Below, in pieces: positions 54,961 through 64,000 of a stretch of 64,000 bases of DNA; the stretch's first letter is position 1; the number at the start of each line of letters is the position of its first letter. Under the pieces are notes generated by a model. It ran no database searches. It had not been told where the DNA came from and was given only the letters and a program-made list of their open reading frames with translations. A program made the position numbers and the translations under genes. Source of the stretch: Pseudomonadota bacterium (GTDB lineage: Bacteria > Pseudomonadota > Alphaproteobacteria > Acetobacterales > Acetobacteraceae); assembly GCA_021849425.1 (NCBI GenBank), contig JAJZSY010000001.1:124001-188000 (forward strand), in the 5' to 3' direction.

Positions 54961-55692
54961 ATGGCCATTTCCCATCGCGGCTTCACGATCACGCGGGTGC
55001 CGATGCTCGCCGACAATTACGCCTGGCTGGTGGCGCATGGCGGCGCGTCCGCCTTCGTCGATCCGGCGGACGCGGCGGCGGCGATCGGGGCGGTGGAGGA
55101 CGCGGGCGGGCGGCTGGACTGGGTGCTGCTGACGCATCATCACGACGATCACATCGCCGGGGCGGTGGCGCTCGCGGCGCGGTTCGGCGCGCTTATCGCC
55201 GGCAACGCGGCGGATGCGGCGCGGCTGCCGAAACTCGACGTAGCGCTGGCGCCGGGGCAGACGATCGATCTCGGCGGGGCGGCGGTGCGGATGATCGCGA
55301 CCCCGGGGCATACGGTCGGGCATGTGACCTATGTGTTCGGCGATGCGGCGGCGGCGTGCGGCGACACGCTGTTCAGCCTCGGCTGCGGGCGGATGTTCGA
55401 GGGCACGCCGGCGCAGTTCCATGCGAGCTTGCAGGCGCTGGCGGCACTCGACCCCGAGACGCTGATGCTGTGCGGGCATGAATATACGCTGTCGAACGCG
55501 CGGTTCGGCCGGCATGTCGACCCCGACAACGCCGCGCTCGCGGCGCGGGCGGCGGAGGTGGAGCGGCTGCGGGCGGCGGGCGCGCCGACGCTGCCGGTGC
55601 GGCTTGCCGACGAGCTGGTGGCCAACCCGTTTCTCCGCGCCGCCTCGGCCGAGGAATTCGCCCGGCTGCGCGCCGCCAAGGACAGGTTCTGA
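54961..55692 (+). CDS. gloB: Hydroxyacylglutathione hydrolase (glyoxalase II)
   Basis: A 243-residue metallo-beta-lactamase-fold glyoxalase II, which hydrolyses S-lactoylglutathione in methylglyoxal detoxification. The dinuclear motif LTHHHDDHIAGAVALAARFG (HxHxDH) is at ~residue 60; ATPGHTVGHVTYVFGDAAAA, GDTLFSLGCGRMFEGTPAQF and CGHEYTLSNARFGRHVDPDN supply the other ligands. Length is slightly short but all sites are present. Downstream lies a convergent acyl-CoA synthetase gene. Confidence 0.95.
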   Translation: MAISHRGFTITRVPMLADNYAWLVAHGGASAFVDPADAAAAIGAVEDAGGRLDWVLLTHHHDDHIAGAVALAARFGALIAGNAADAARLPKLDVALAPGQTIDLGGAAVRMIATPGHTVGHVTYVFGDAAAACGDTLFSLGCGRMFEGTPAQFHASLQALAALDPETLMLCGHEYTLSNARFGRHVDPDNAALAARAAEVERLRAAGAPTLPVRLADELVANPFLRAASAEEFARLRAAKDRF

Positions 55693-55747
55693 TCCCGGCC
55701 GCGGGCCGGAGCAGGAGTCTGACCCTGGCCGCGGGCCGGGGCAAAGA

Positions 55748-57643
55748 TCAGGGCGAGAGCAGCGGGGCGATCTGGTCGAGCACGGCGGCGTCCTCGATCG
55801 TGGGCGGGATGACGGGCTGCGCGCCGTTGGCCATCTGCTTCATCGTGGCGCGAAGGATCTTGCCGGAGCGGGTCTTGGGCAGGCGCTGGACCACCAGCGC
55901 GTCCTTGAAGGCGGCGACCGGGCCGATGCGCTCGCGCACCAGGGCGACGAGTTCGGCGGCGATTTCGGCATCCGGCCGGGCGACGCCGGATTTCAGCACG
56001 ACGAGGCCGAGCGGCACCTCGCCCTTCACCGCGTCCTGCCGGCCGATCACCGCGCATTCGGCGACATCGGGGTGGGCGGCGAGGACCTCTTCCATGGCGC
56101 CGGTCGAGAGGCGGTGGCCGGCGACGTTGATGATGTCGTCGGTGCGGCCCATCACCCAGATATCGCCATCCGCATCGACCATGCCGGCATCGCCGGTGCG
56201 GTACCAGCCGGGGAAGGCGTCGAGATAGGCGCGGCGGTAGCCCTCGTCGTCCTGCCAGAGGGTGGGGGCGCAGCCGGGGGGCAGCGGCAGGCGGATGGCG
56301 AGGGCGCCGACCTCGCCCTGGGGCATGAGCCCGCCCTCGGGGTTGAGGGCCTGGACGTCGTAGCCGGGACAGGGGCGGCCGCCGGAGCCGGGCTTGAACG
56401 CGGTGAGGCCAAGGCCGCGGAAGCGGGCGGAGATCGGCCAGCCGGTTTCGGTCTGCCACCAGTTGTCGATCACCGGCTTGCCGAGCAGGGCGGCGACCCA
56501 TTCGGCGGTCGGCGGGTCGCAGCGCTCGCCGGCGAGGAACAGGGCTTCGAGCTTCGAGAGATCATATTGGCGGGTGAGCGCGCCCGCGGGGTCCTGCTGC
56601 TTGATCGCGCGCAGGGCGGTGGGGGCGGTGAAGAGGGTTTTCACCCCGTGCTGGGCACAGACGCGCCAGAAGGCGCCGGCATCCGGCGTGCCGACGGGCT
56701 TGCCCTCGTACATCACGGTGGTGACGCCGGCGAGCAGCGGCGCGTAGACGATATAGGTGTGGCCGACGACCCAGCCGACATCGGAGGCGGTCCACATCAC
56801 CTCGCTGGCGGAGCCGGGGCCGGGGTGGACGTCGTACATCATCGGGATGGTGGCGGCGAGGGCGACGGCGTGGCCGCCATTGTCGCGGACGATGCCCTTG
56901 GGCCGGCCGGTGGTGCCGGAGGTGTAGAGGATATAGAGCGGGTCGGTCGCGGCGACGGGGACGGGATCGTGCGGGGCGGCGGCGGCCTCGGCGTCGAGAT
57001 AATCCTCGTCGCGGCCGGGGACCAGATCGGCGCGCAGGGCCTCGCGCTGGAAGATCAGGCAGGCGCGCGGCTTGTGGGCGGCGCGCTCCAGGGCGGCGTC
57101 GAGGATCGGCTTGTAGGGCACGACGCGGCCGGGTTCGAGGCCGCAGGAGGCGGCGATGACGAGTTTCGGCTCGGCGGAATCGATGCGGCTGGCCAGCTCG
57201 GGGGCGGCGAACCCGCCGAAGACGACGGAATGGATGGCGCCGAGCCGCGCACAGGCGAGCATCGCGATCGCCGCTTCGGGGACCATCGGCATGTAGATCA
57301 CCACGCGGTCGCCCTTCGCGACACCGCGGGCGGCGAGCGCGCCGGCGAGTTTCGCCACCCGGTCGCGCAGGGCGCGGTAGGTGTAGCGGGCGATGCGGCC
57401 TTCCATCGCGCTGTCCCAGATCAGGGCGATGCGCTCGCCGGCGCCGGCGGCGATGTGACGGTCGAGGCAGTTGGCGGCGGTGTTCAGCGTGGCGCCGGGA
57501 AACCAGCGGCCGAACGGGCCCTGCGCGGGGTCGAACACTTTTTCATAGGGGGTGATCCAGTCGATGCGGCTTGCGGCCTCGTGCCAGTAGGCCTCCGGGG
57601 CTTCGTGCCATGAATCGTAGCGCGCCTGGTAGTGGCTGGACAT
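55748..57643 (-). CDS. prpE: Propionate--CoA ligase (acyl-CoA synthetase)
   Basis: A 631-residue ANL-superfamily AMP-binding enzyme close to PrpE/ACSS3. Core motifs: LYILYTSGTTGRPKGIVRDN, DNWWQTETGWPI (adenylate-binding), GYRRAYLDAFPGWYRTGDAG, WVMGRTDDIINVAGHRLSTG, and the catalytic Lys in LPKTRSGKILRATMKQMANG. SHYQARYDSWHEAPEAYWHE is the ACSS-type opening. It activates propionate or acetate; with the alcohol-oxidation route it could assimilate acid products. Start ATG at 57643; no prp cluster nearby. Confidence 0.93.
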   Translation of the reverse strand: MSSHYQARYDSWHEAPEAYWHEAASRIDWITPYEKVFDPAQGPFGRWFPGATLNTAANCLDRHIAAGAGERIALIWDSAMEGRIARYTYRALRDRVAKLAGALAARGVAKGDRVVIYMPMVPEAAIAMLACARLGAIHSVVFGGFAAPELASRIDSAEPKLVIAASCGLEPGRVVPYKPILDAALERAAHKPRACLIFQREALRADLVPGRDEDYLDAEAAAAPHDPVPVAATDPLYILYTSGTTGRPKGIVRDNGGHAVALAATIPMMYDVHPGPGSASEVMWTASDVGWVVGHTYIVYAPLLAGVTTVMYEGKPVGTPDAGAFWRVCAQHGVKTLFTAPTALRAIKQQDPAGALTRQYDLSKLEALFLAGERCDPPTAEWVAALLGKPVIDNWWQTETGWPISARFRGLGLTAFKPGSGGRPCPGYDVQALNPEGGLMPQGEVGALAIRLPLPPGCAPTLWQDDEGYRRAYLDAFPGWYRTGDAGMVDADGDIWVMGRTDDIINVAGHRLSTGAMEEVLAAHPDVAECAVIGRQDAVKGEVPLGLVVLKSGVARPDAEIAAELVALVRERIGPVAAFKDALVVQRLPKTRSGKILRATMKQMANGAQPVIPPTIEDAAVLDQIAPLLSP

Positions 57644-57773
57644 GTCTTTCGCTCCCGTCGGTTCCGTTGGCCGGTCGTTGCCGGAGAGACTAGGAGCAAG
57701 CGGTGCCGCGGGCAATCGGGGGGACGGCGGATCGGGGCGGAGATGAGCGCCGCGGCGCGGGATTGCGCGCTGC

Positions 57774-57847
57774 TGGAGGTCCGGGCGGGAATCGAACCCA
57801 CATCCAAGGATTTGCAGTCCTCTGCATAGCCACTCTGCCACCGGACC
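57774..57847 (-). tRNA. tRNA-Cys (anticodon GCA)
   Basis: A complete 74-base tRNA including an encoded CCA. Acceptor arms GGTCCGG and CCGGACC, discriminator T, D arm GCAGAGTGGCTATGC, anticodon stem GAGGA/TCCTT around CTGCAAA with anticodon GCA, and T arm GTGGGTTCGATTCCCGC all fold. U73 suits tRNA-Cys. It lies between prpE and pcm. Confidence 0.97.
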
Positions 57848-57970
57848 GGCGCGGCTGAACCCGGCTTATCGGGCCGGGACCGGCGGCGGTCAAGCCCCGG
57901 GGGATCGATGGCTTTGCCGGATCGGGCCGCGCGTCCTATAGAGGGGCGGCTTCAGCGTAGAGGATCTCCG

Positions 57971-58633
57971 ATGTCGGACAAAGAAGGATATTTCCGCGCC
58001 GCCCGCACGATGATGGTGGACGGCCAGATCCGGCCCAACAATATCGCGGACGACCGGATCATCATCGCGATGCGCACGATCCGGCGCGAGCGGTTCTGCC
58101 CGGCGGCGCAGGCGGGCCTTGCCTATGCCGACGCCGACCTGCCGCTCGGCGGCGGGCGGTTCATGCCGGCGCCGCTCGGCGTGGCGCGGCTGGCCTATTT
58201 CGCCGCCCCCTCCCCCGGCGCGCGGGTGCTGGTGGTGGGCGCGAACACCGGATACGGCGCGGCGGTGCTGGCGGCGTGCGGCGCGCGCGTGACGGCGCTG
58301 GAGGAGGACGCGGGCCTGCGCGCGGCGGCGGCGGCGGCGCTGGCCGCCGAGGCGCCGGAGGTGCGGCTGATCGGCGGCGCGCTCGCCGCGGGCGCCCCGG
58401 CGGAGACGCCGTTCGACGTGATCGTGATCGAGGGCATGGTGGACGCGCTGCCGGAGGGCTTCGCCGCGCAGCTCGCGCCGGGCGGAAAGCTGGTGGGCGT
58501 GCTGCGCGAGGGCGGCATCGGCCGGCTGGTGGTGGCCGAGGCGGTTGGCGGGCGGTTCGCCCACCGGGCCATGGCGGATTGCAACATGCCGGCGCTTGCG
58601 GCCTTCGAACGTAAGATTGCATTCAGTTTTTGA
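57971..58633 (+). CDS. pcm: Protein-L-isoaspartate O-methyltransferase family
   Basis: A 220-residue PCMT-family methyltransferase. Opening SDKEGYFRAARTMMVDGQIR and NNIADDRIIIAMRTIRRERF match alphaproteobacterial Pcm; the SAM region is ARVLVVGANTGYGAAVLAAC. Classic enzymes repair isoaspartyl residues; whether this group keeps that activity is not clear from sequence. Start ATG at 57971. It is followed by tolC after 4 bases, the usual alphaproteobacterial pcm-tolC arrangement. Confidence 0.9.
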   Translation: MSDKEGYFRAARTMMVDGQIRPNNIADDRIIIAMRTIRRERFCPAAQAGLAYADADLPLGGGRFMPAPLGVARLAYFAAPSPGARVLVVGANTGYGAAVLAACGARVTALEEDAGLRAAAAAALAAEAPEVRLIGGALAAGAPAETPFDVIVIEGMVDALPEGFAAQLAPGGKLVGVLREGGIGRLVVAEAVGGRFAHRAMADCNMPALAAFERKIAFSF

Positions 58634-58637
58634 TATC

Positions 58638-60233
58638 ATGATGGATTTGATGTTCTCATTTGAGGAGACAGCCCCTTTGCGAACAGGACGGGCACGGCCG
58701 GGAAACCGGCGGATTCGGGCGGCGTTGACGGCGGCATTGCCGGTGGCGGCGCTGCTGGCCGCGCCGGCGGCGCGGGCGGCGGGCGACGGGCGCCCGGCGA
58801 CGCTGACCGCGGCGCTGGCGCAGGCCTATTCCAACAACCCGACCTTGCAGGAACAGCGGGCGACGCTGCGCGCGACCGACGAGAACGTGCCGGCGGCGCT
58901 TGCCGGCTGGCGGCCGACGATCACCATCCAGGGTTCGGCCGGGCGGGTCGACGAGACCACCGAGAGCGCGTTCAACGCGGTCAACGCGCTTGGCCAGACC
59001 CAGCTGACGCGCTCGACGCTGACCGCGGCGCGCAACGACGCGATCGGGCAGATCACCGTCAACCAGTCGATCTTCGATGGCGGGCTGACGATCGCGAAGG
59101 TGCACCAGGCGAAGAACGAGGTCTATGCCGCGCGGGCGCAACTGCTCGCGACCGAGCAGAGCGTGTTCGGCAAGGTGGTCAACGCCTATGTCACGGTGAT
59201 CACCGACCGGCATCTGCTGGCGCTCGACCGCAGCAACGAGGCGGTGCTGGCGCAGCAGCTGCGGGCGGTGAAGGACCAGTTCAAGGTCGGCGAGATCACC
59301 GAGACCTCGGTGGCGCAGGCCGAGGCCTCGCTGGCCGGGGCGCAGGAGCAGATCGCGGTGGCGCGGGGCAACCTGCATATCGCCGACGAGAATTTCCGCC
59401 AGCTGGTCGGCGCCTATCCGGCGAAGACGCTGGTGCCGCCGCAGCCGCTCGCCCTTGGGCGCGCGGGCAAGCAGGCGCTCGCCCGCGCGGCGCTGGCCAA
59501 CAACCCGACGGTGGTGGCGGCGCTGTTCACCATGGCGTCGAAGAAGGATTCGGTGGATGCGGCGGTGGCCGGGCTCGGGCCGCAGCTTTCGCTCTCGGCC
59601 TCGGCCTTCGACGAATCGAACCCCGGCGGGCCGCATTCGCGCACCACCGGCGGGCAGATCCTCGCCAACCTCACCATCCCGCTCTACCAGGGCGGCAAGC
59701 AATATGCCGCGATCCGCCAGGCGCGGGACAATGTGCAATACGCCTATGCCGGGGTGATCGACGCGCAGCGCGCCGCGGTGCAGCAGGCGACCCAGGCCTT
59801 CGAGGGGCTGAAGGCGGCGCGGGCGGCGATTGCCAGCAGCCGGGCGCAGATCCGGGCCGACGCGATCGCGCTCGACGGCACCGAGCGGCAGGAGATCGTC
59901 GGCACGCGCGACACGCTCGACGTGCTGAACGCGCAGCAGCTGCTGTTCAACGCGCAGACGACGCAGATCCAGAACATCGCCTCCGAGGTTGACGAATCCT
60001 ACGCGATCGCGGCGGCGATCGGGCGGCTGACGGCGAGCGACCTCGCCTTGCCGGTCACGCAGTATGACGACCTCAAATATTACGACACCGTGAAGGGCGC
60101 GCTGTTCGGCAACGGCAACGTCGCCTTCCGCAATGCCGGCATCGCGCCGGACGGCACCCTGCTCGCCCGGCCCAAAACGGCGCCGGACGGGCCCAGCGAA
60201 CTGCACATCAAGCCAGGGGACACTCACCCATGA
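58638..60233 (+). CDS. tolC: TolC family outer-membrane channel
   Basis: A 531-residue TolC-type outer membrane protein, the exit duct of efflux and type I secretion systems. After the signal (ALTAALPVAALLAAPAARA) come the two alpha/beta repeats: TLTAALAQAYSNNPTLQEQR, GLTIAKVHQAKNEVYAARAQ, QLSLSASAFDESNPGG and NLTIPLYQGGKQYAAIRQAR, and the C-terminal LNAQQLLFNAQTTQIQ. The listed ATG gives a 13-residue leader before a TTG at 58677 that has GAGGAGA about 9 bases upstream and gives a neater signal peptide; the TTG may be the true start. Its stop overlaps the popZ start by 4 bases. Confidence 0.9.
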   Translation: MMDLMFSFEETAPLRTGRARPGNRRIRAALTAALPVAALLAAPAARAAGDGRPATLTAALAQAYSNNPTLQEQRATLRATDENVPAALAGWRPTITIQGSAGRVDETTESAFNAVNALGQTQLTRSTLTAARNDAIGQITVNQSIFDGGLTIAKVHQAKNEVYAARAQLLATEQSVFGKVVNAYVTVITDRHLLALDRSNEAVLAQQLRAVKDQFKVGEITETSVAQAEASLAGAQEQIAVARGNLHIADENFRQLVGAYPAKTLVPPQPLALGRAGKQALARAALANNPTVVAALFTMASKKDSVDAAVAGLGPQLSLSASAFDESNPGGPHSRTTGGQILANLTIPLYQGGKQYAAIRQARDNVQYAYAGVIDAQRAAVQQATQAFEGLKAARAAIASSRAQIRADAIALDGTERQEIVGTRDTLDVLNAQQLLFNAQTTQIQNIASEVDESYAIAAAIGRLTASDLALPVTQYDDLKYYDTVKGALFGNGNVAFRNAGIAPDGTLLARPKTAPDGPSELHIKPGDTHP

Positions 60234-60802
60234 GCGGAACGCCAACGGATCAAGCGGCCGAACCCTCGATGGACGAAATCCTTTCCTCCATCCGCCGCAT
60301 CCTCAAGGACGATGACGCCGTCGCCATGCCGGCGGCGGAGACGGAGACGGAGACGGCCGCGGCCCCGGCCGCCGGGCCGGTGCTCGACCTCGACCCGACG
60401 ATGATGGTCGCGGAAGGGCGCGTCACCCCGAAGCCGGAGACGGGCGACGCGCTCGCACAGGGCGGCGCCATGGCGGCGGGGGCGGTGCTGTCGGGCGCGA
60501 CGCCGCCGGGCATGGCGCTGGACCAGACGATCGACGCCGCCGCGGTGTCGCTGCGCGATCCCGAGCGGCTGGTCAGCCCCGAGGCCGCGCAGCGCGCCGC
60601 CGAGCATATCGGCGCGCTGCGCCGCACGGTCGCACCGGAGCGGGGGCTCGCACTCGGGCGCGGCGACATCACCATCGAGGAGATGGTGCGGGCGGAATTG
60701 CGGCCGCTGCTGAAGGCCTGGCTCGACGATCATCTGCCCAATGTGGTGGAGCGGATCGTGCGGTCGGAAATCGAGCGGCTGATCGGCGAGGACGGCCCGT
60801 AA
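60230..60802 (+). CDS. popZ: Polar organizing protein PopZ (DUF2497)
   Basis: A 190-residue PopZ. The conserved N-terminal recognition helix EPSMDEILSSIRRILKDDDA and the C-terminal oligomerisation segment, DITIEEMVRAELRPLLKAWL and DDHLPNVVERIVRSEIERLI, flank an acidic Pro/Ala/Glu-rich disordered linker. In Caulobacter PopZ forms a polar microdomain anchoring the centromere. The linker is shorter than in some relatives. It overlaps tolC by 4 bases (ATGA) and precedes valS by 51 bases, the typical order. Confidence 0.93.
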   Translation: MSGTPTDQAAEPSMDEILSSIRRILKDDDAVAMPAAETETETAAAPAAGPVLDLDPTMMVAEGRVTPKPETGDALAQGGAMAAGAVLSGATPPGMALDQTIDAAAVSLRDPERLVSPEAAQRAAEHIGALRRTVAPERGLALGRGDITIEEMVRAELRPLLKAWLDDHLPNVVERIVRSEIERLIGEDGP

Positions 60803-60853
60803 GGCGCGCCTGGCGGGCTTTCGCCCCTGCCCGGTTTCGCGCATAAGAGCCTC

Positions 60854-63529
60854 ATGCTGGACAAGACTTTCGACCCCGCCGCGTTCGAGACGCGGCTCTA
60901 TGAAATCTGGGAAAACGCCGGCGCCTTCGCCGCCGATCCGTCGCGCGCGGCCGCACCCTTCACCATCATGATCCCGCCGCCCAACGTGACGGGGAGCCTG
61001 CATGTCGGCCATGCGCTGACGATGACGTTGCAGGACGCGCTGATCCGGTACCACCGGATGAGCGGGCGGGACGCGCTGTGGCAGCCGGGGACCGACCATG
61101 CCGGCATCGCCACCCAGCTGATGGTGGAGCGCGAACTCCAGCGCGAGGGCACATCGCGCCAGGAGATCGGCCGCGACGCCTTCCTGGAGCGGGTGTGGAG
61201 CTGGAAGGCCGAGCAGGGCGGCAACATCACCCGCCAGCTGCGCCGGCTCGGCGCCTCGCCGGACTGGTCGCGCGAGCGCTTCACCATGGACGAGGGGCTG
61301 TCGCAGGCGGTGCGGACCATCTTCGTCCGGCTGTTCAATGATGGGCTGATCTACCGCGCCAAGCGGCTGGTGAACTGGGACCCGGTGTTCCGCTCGGCGA
61401 TTTCCGACCTCGAGGTCGAGATGCGCGAGGTGAAGGGGAATCTCTGGCATCTGCGCTACCCGATCGAGGGGACGGCGCGGACCATCACGGTGGCGACGAC
61501 GCGGCCGGAGACGATGCTCGGCGATACCGCGGTGGCGGTGCACCCGACCGACGAACGCTATGCCGACCTCGTCGGCCGCACCGTGATCCTGCCGATCACC
61601 GGGCGGCGGGTGCCGATCGTCGCCGACGAGCATTCCGACCCGGAGAAGGGCTCGGGCGCGGTGAAGATCACGCCGGCGCATGATTTCAACGATTTCGGCG
61701 TCGGCCAGCGGCATGGGCTGGCGATGCCCTCGGTGCTGGACCGCGAGGCGCGGATCACGCTGGCCGAGATCCGCGCCGAATGCGCGCCGCAGGACGCGGC
61801 GTTTCTCGACAGTCTTGACGGGCTCGACCGGTTCGAGGCGCGGCGGCGGATCGTGGCGCATCTGGAGGAGACCGGCGCGCTGGAGACGATCGAGCCGCAT
61901 GTGCACGCGGTGCCGCACGCCGACCGCTCGAACGCGGTGATCGAGCCGCTGCTGACCGAGCAGTGGTTCTGCAACGCCGAGGCGCTGGCGGGGCCGGCGA
62001 TCGCGGCGGTGGAGGACGGGCGGGTGCAGTTCGTGCCGAAATCGTGGGAGAACACGTATTTCGCCTGGATGCGCAACATCGAGCCGTGGTGCATCTCGCG
62101 CCAGCTCTGGTGGGGGCACCGGATTCCGGCCTGGTATGCGCCGGATGGGAGCGTGTTCGTCGCCGAGACCGAGGCGCAGGCCCGGGCGCAGGCCGAGGCG
62201 CGGTTCGGCGCGGCGGTGGCACTGCGGCAGGACGAGGACGTGCTCGATACGTGGTTCTCCTCCGCGCTGTGGCCGTTCTCCACGCTCGGCTGGCCGGAGA
62301 CGACGGCGGAGCTGGCGCGCTACTATCCGGGCGACGTGCTGGTGACGGGGTTCGACATCATTTTCTTCTGGGTCGCCCGGATGATCATGATGGGGATGTA
62401 TGCGATGGGCGACGTGCCGTTCCGCACCGTCATGATCAACGGGCTGGTGCGCGACGAGCGCGGCCAGAAGATGAGCAAGACCAAGGGCAACGTGATCGAC
62501 CCGCTGGCGCTGATCGACCAGTTCGGGGCGGACGCGCTGCGCTATACGGTGATCGCGCAGAGCGGGGCGGGGCGGAACATCAAGCTCGGACCGAACATGG
62601 TCGAGGCGAATCGCAGCTTCGTCACCAAATTGTGGAACGCGGCGCGGTTCTGCGAGATGAACGCCTGCCGGCCCGTTCCGGATTTTCGGCCGGAGGCGGC
62701 GGCGCTGCCGCTCTCGCGCTGGATTCTGGATGCGGCGAACCGCGCCATCGGCGAGGCGACCGAGGCGCTGGAGGGGTTCCGGCTCGCGGATTACGCGCTC
62801 GCCTGCTACCGCTTCACCTGGGGCGATTTCTGCGACTGGTTCCTGGAGCTGGCGAAGCCGGGGCTTGCCGGCGACGATGCGGCGGCGCGCGAATTGCGCG
62901 CGGTGGCGGCGCATGTGCTGGGCCTGTTGCTGCGGCTGCTGCATCCGGTGATCCCGTTCGTCACCGAGGCGCTGTGGGACGAGTTCGGCTATGGCGCGGC
63001 GGGATCGCTGATCCGCACGAGCTGGCCGGTGGCCGAGCCGGTGCGCGAGGCGCAGGCGGCGCGGGACGAGGTTTCGTGGGCGATCCGCGCGATTTCGGAG
63101 ATCCGCGCCGTGCGCAGCGAGATGAATGTGCCGGCGGCGACGCGGATCGACCTGCTGATCCGCGATGGCGCGCCGGAAACTCTGGCGCGGGCGACGCGCT
63201 GGCGCGAGGAGATCGGCCGGCTCGCCCGGGTGGAGACGCTGGCGCCGCTGGAGGGCGCGATGCCGCAGGGCGCGGCGCAGGCGATCCTGGACGAGGCGAC
63301 GCTGGTGCTGCCGCTCGCCGGCATCATCGATCTCGCCGCCGAGCGCAAGCGCCTCGCCGCGACGCGGGGGAAGACCGAGGCCGAGGCCGGCAAGCTGCGC
63401 GGCAAGCTCGGCAACGAGGATTTCGTCCGCCGCGCGCCGGAGGAGGTGATCGCCGAGACCCGCGAGCGGCTGGAGGCGGCCGAGGCGGAGATGGCGAGGC
63501 TGGACGCCGCCCTCGCCCGCATCGCATGA
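60854..63529 (+). CDS. valS: Valyl-tRNA synthetase
   Basis: An 891-residue ValRS, class I. The HIGH motif is PPPNVTGSLHVGHALTMTLQ near residue 38; KMSKS appears as GQKMSKTKGNVIDPLALIDQ near 540. The editing domain (~190-330) includes TVATTRPETMLGDTAVAVHP. The C-terminal coiled-coil tRNA-arm reads LAAERKRLAATRGKTEAEAG and ends EAEMARLDAALARIA. Length is near normal for alphaproteobacteria. The gene stands behind tolC-popZ. Confidence 0.97.
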   Translation: MLDKTFDPAAFETRLYEIWENAGAFAADPSRAAAPFTIMIPPPNVTGSLHVGHALTMTLQDALIRYHRMSGRDALWQPGTDHAGIATQLMVERELQREGTSRQEIGRDAFLERVWSWKAEQGGNITRQLRRLGASPDWSRERFTMDEGLSQAVRTIFVRLFNDGLIYRAKRLVNWDPVFRSAISDLEVEMREVKGNLWHLRYPIEGTARTITVATTRPETMLGDTAVAVHPTDERYADLVGRTVILPITGRRVPIVADEHSDPEKGSGAVKITPAHDFNDFGVGQRHGLAMPSVLDREARITLAEIRAECAPQDAAFLDSLDGLDRFEARRRIVAHLEETGALETIEPHVHAVPHADRSNAVIEPLLTEQWFCNAEALAGPAIAAVEDGRVQFVPKSWENTYFAWMRNIEPWCISRQLWWGHRIPAWYAPDGSVFVAETEAQARAQAEARFGAAVALRQDEDVLDTWFSSALWPFSTLGWPETTAELARYYPGDVLVTGFDIIFFWVARMIMMGMYAMGDVPFRTVMINGLVRDERGQKMSKTKGNVIDPLALIDQFGADALRYTVIAQSGAGRNIKLGPNMVEANRSFVTKLWNAARFCEMNACRPVPDFRPEAAALPLSRWILDAANRAIGEATEALEGFRLADYALACYRFTWGDFCDWFLELAKPGLAGDDAAARELRAVAAHVLGLLLRLLHPVIPFVTEALWDEFGYGAAGSLIRTSWPVAEPVREAQAARDEVSWAIRAISEIRAVRSEMNVPAATRIDLLIRDGAPETLARATRWREEIGRLARVETLAPLEGAMPQGAAQAILDEATLVLPLAGIIDLAAERKRLAATRGKTEAEAGKLRGKLGNEDFVRRAPEEVIAETRERLEAAEAEMARLDAALARIA

Positions 63530-63601
63530 TCGGACCATCAGTCTTGGCCGCCTGACGGCCGCGGCACGGTGCGGCGGCGGGGCGGCGCAGGGAGACGCCG
63601 G

Positions 63602-64000
63602 ATGAACCGTTCCGCCGCGACCATCGCCATCATTCTCGTCGTGCTTGGCGTGCTCATCGCCGTGCCGCTGGGCCTGGTCGTTCCCGGCGCCGTGGTGGCG
63701 CTGCTCGGCATCGTCTGCGGGCTGACGCTCAGGACAGCGAACGAATGGGAGCGCGCGGTGGTGCTGCGGCTGGGCCGCTTCGCCGGCATTCGCGGGCCGG
63801 GCGTGTTCTTCATTATCCCCGTCATCGAGACGGTCTATGTGCTGGTCGATACCCGCAAGCAGAGCACGATCATCAGCGCCGAGAACACGCTGACGCTGGA
63901 TGGCGTTTCGGTTGCGGTGGATTCGGTGCTGTTCTGGAAGGTGGAGGATGTGCGGCGGGTGGCGACCGAGCTGACCGATTATCGGGCGATGATCGGCCAG
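63602..64000 (+). CDS. Slipin/stomatin-like SPFH protein, N-terminal part
   Basis: The first 133 residues of a slipin; the frame is open to the window end. Two hydrophobic segments at the N-terminus (IAIILVVLGVLIAVPLGLVV and VALLGIVCGLTL) precede the SPFH domain: TANEWERAVVLRLGRFAGIR, GPGVFFIIPVIETVYVLVDT and SVDSVLFWKVEDVRRVATEL-like strands. Slipins are membrane-associated scaffolds, often paired with a NfeD-type protease; its partner would lie beyond the window. Start ATG at 63602 with GGAG a few bases upstream. Confidence 0.9.
   Translation, partial: MNRSAATIAIILVVLGVLIAVPLGLVVPGAVVALLGIVCGLTLRTANEWERAVVLRLGRFAGIRGPGVFFIIPVIETVYVLVDTRKQSTIISAENTLTLDGVSVAVDSVLFWKVEDVRRVATELTDYRAMIGQ

Noticed and set aside
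60224-63538. A 1104-codon minus-strand open frame opposite popZ and valS
   Set aside because: It is arginine/histidine-rich shadow sequence antisense to two well-supported genes.

Overview
The window is about 64 kb of very GC-rich DNA from an alphaproteobacterial chromosome. Lineage markers are GapR, PopZ, a MucR-type regulator, an NDUFA12-type complex I subunit, the pcm-tolC-popZ-valS order and the NfuA-nitroreductase-TsaB-RimI order. PQQ-dependent alcohol oxidation plus the overall gene set suggest Acetobacteraceae/Rhodospirillales; genus cannot be fixed from the sequence alone. Coding density is high and most genes are housekeeping. I see no prophage, transposase, rRNA or CRISPR array.

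Layout. 1-5.7 kb: end of a tartrate/malate-type dehydrogenase, hemB, gapR, a DUF1244 gene, pyk, an EthD-like gene, a secreted protein and a tyrosine phosphatase. 5.8-8.8 kb (minus): OmpA-like protein, then NDUFA12-MlaD-DUF2155. 8.8-12.2 kb (plus): a reduced class II ribonucleotide reductase (NrdJ)-like protein behind paired NrdR/DnaA-like boxes, a RidA protein and enolase. 12.3-14.8 kb: a repeat-rich Ala/Pro protein, a GXWXG protein and a DUF1275 membrane protein, among palindromic repeats. 14.9-18 kb (minus): Pho-box-driven pstB-phoU-phoB and a 1-Cys peroxiredoxin. 18.1-21.2 kb (minus): mtnP and a cytochrome bc1-type operon. 21.3-24.6 kb: hemF, a cupin, an unknown exported protein and a LuxR-type regulator, with AT-rich spacers. 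24.9-32.2 kb: an alcohol-oxidation operon (aldehyde dehydrogenase, DUF779, PQQ alcohol dehydrogenase, MxaJ-like protein, cytochrome c) behind a sigma-54 promoter, with a divergent AcoR-type activator. 32-48 kb: N-formylglutamate amidohydrolase, mfd-sdhE, recG, msrP, mazG, hisN-like, hfq-hflX and cysE-cysteine desulfurase-ferredoxin-mnmA. 48.5-64 kb: hydrolase, DeoR regulator, mucR, tusA-like, rimI-tsaB-rutE-nfuA, gloB, prpE, tRNA-Cys, pcm-tolC-popZ, valS and the start of a slipin gene.

The most unusual locus is the bc1-type operon. Its cytochrome b keeps one pair of heme-ligand histidines (those of bL) but has Glu and Thr where the bH ligands should be. Its PEWY motif reads PPWY. The Rieske position is taken by a 69-residue protein that looks like only the membrane anchor, while cytochrome c1 looks intact. 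All frames are open and translationally coupled, so this looks like a maintained, repurposed complex or a recently degenerating one. Second is the NrdJ-like protein, which lacks the N-terminal catalytic half and the C-terminal Cys motif but retains the TSCPD domain and an NrdR/DnaA-like control region.

The alcohol locus reads as one inducible pathway. The periplasmic dehydrogenase carries the Asp-Tyr-Asp pattern typical of lanthanide-dependent enzymes. The cytochrome c would take its electrons, the cytoplasmic aldehyde dehydrogenase would oxidise the product, and the sigma-54 activator would switch the set on. Short tandem duplications and palindromic elements recur at gene ends throughout the window.
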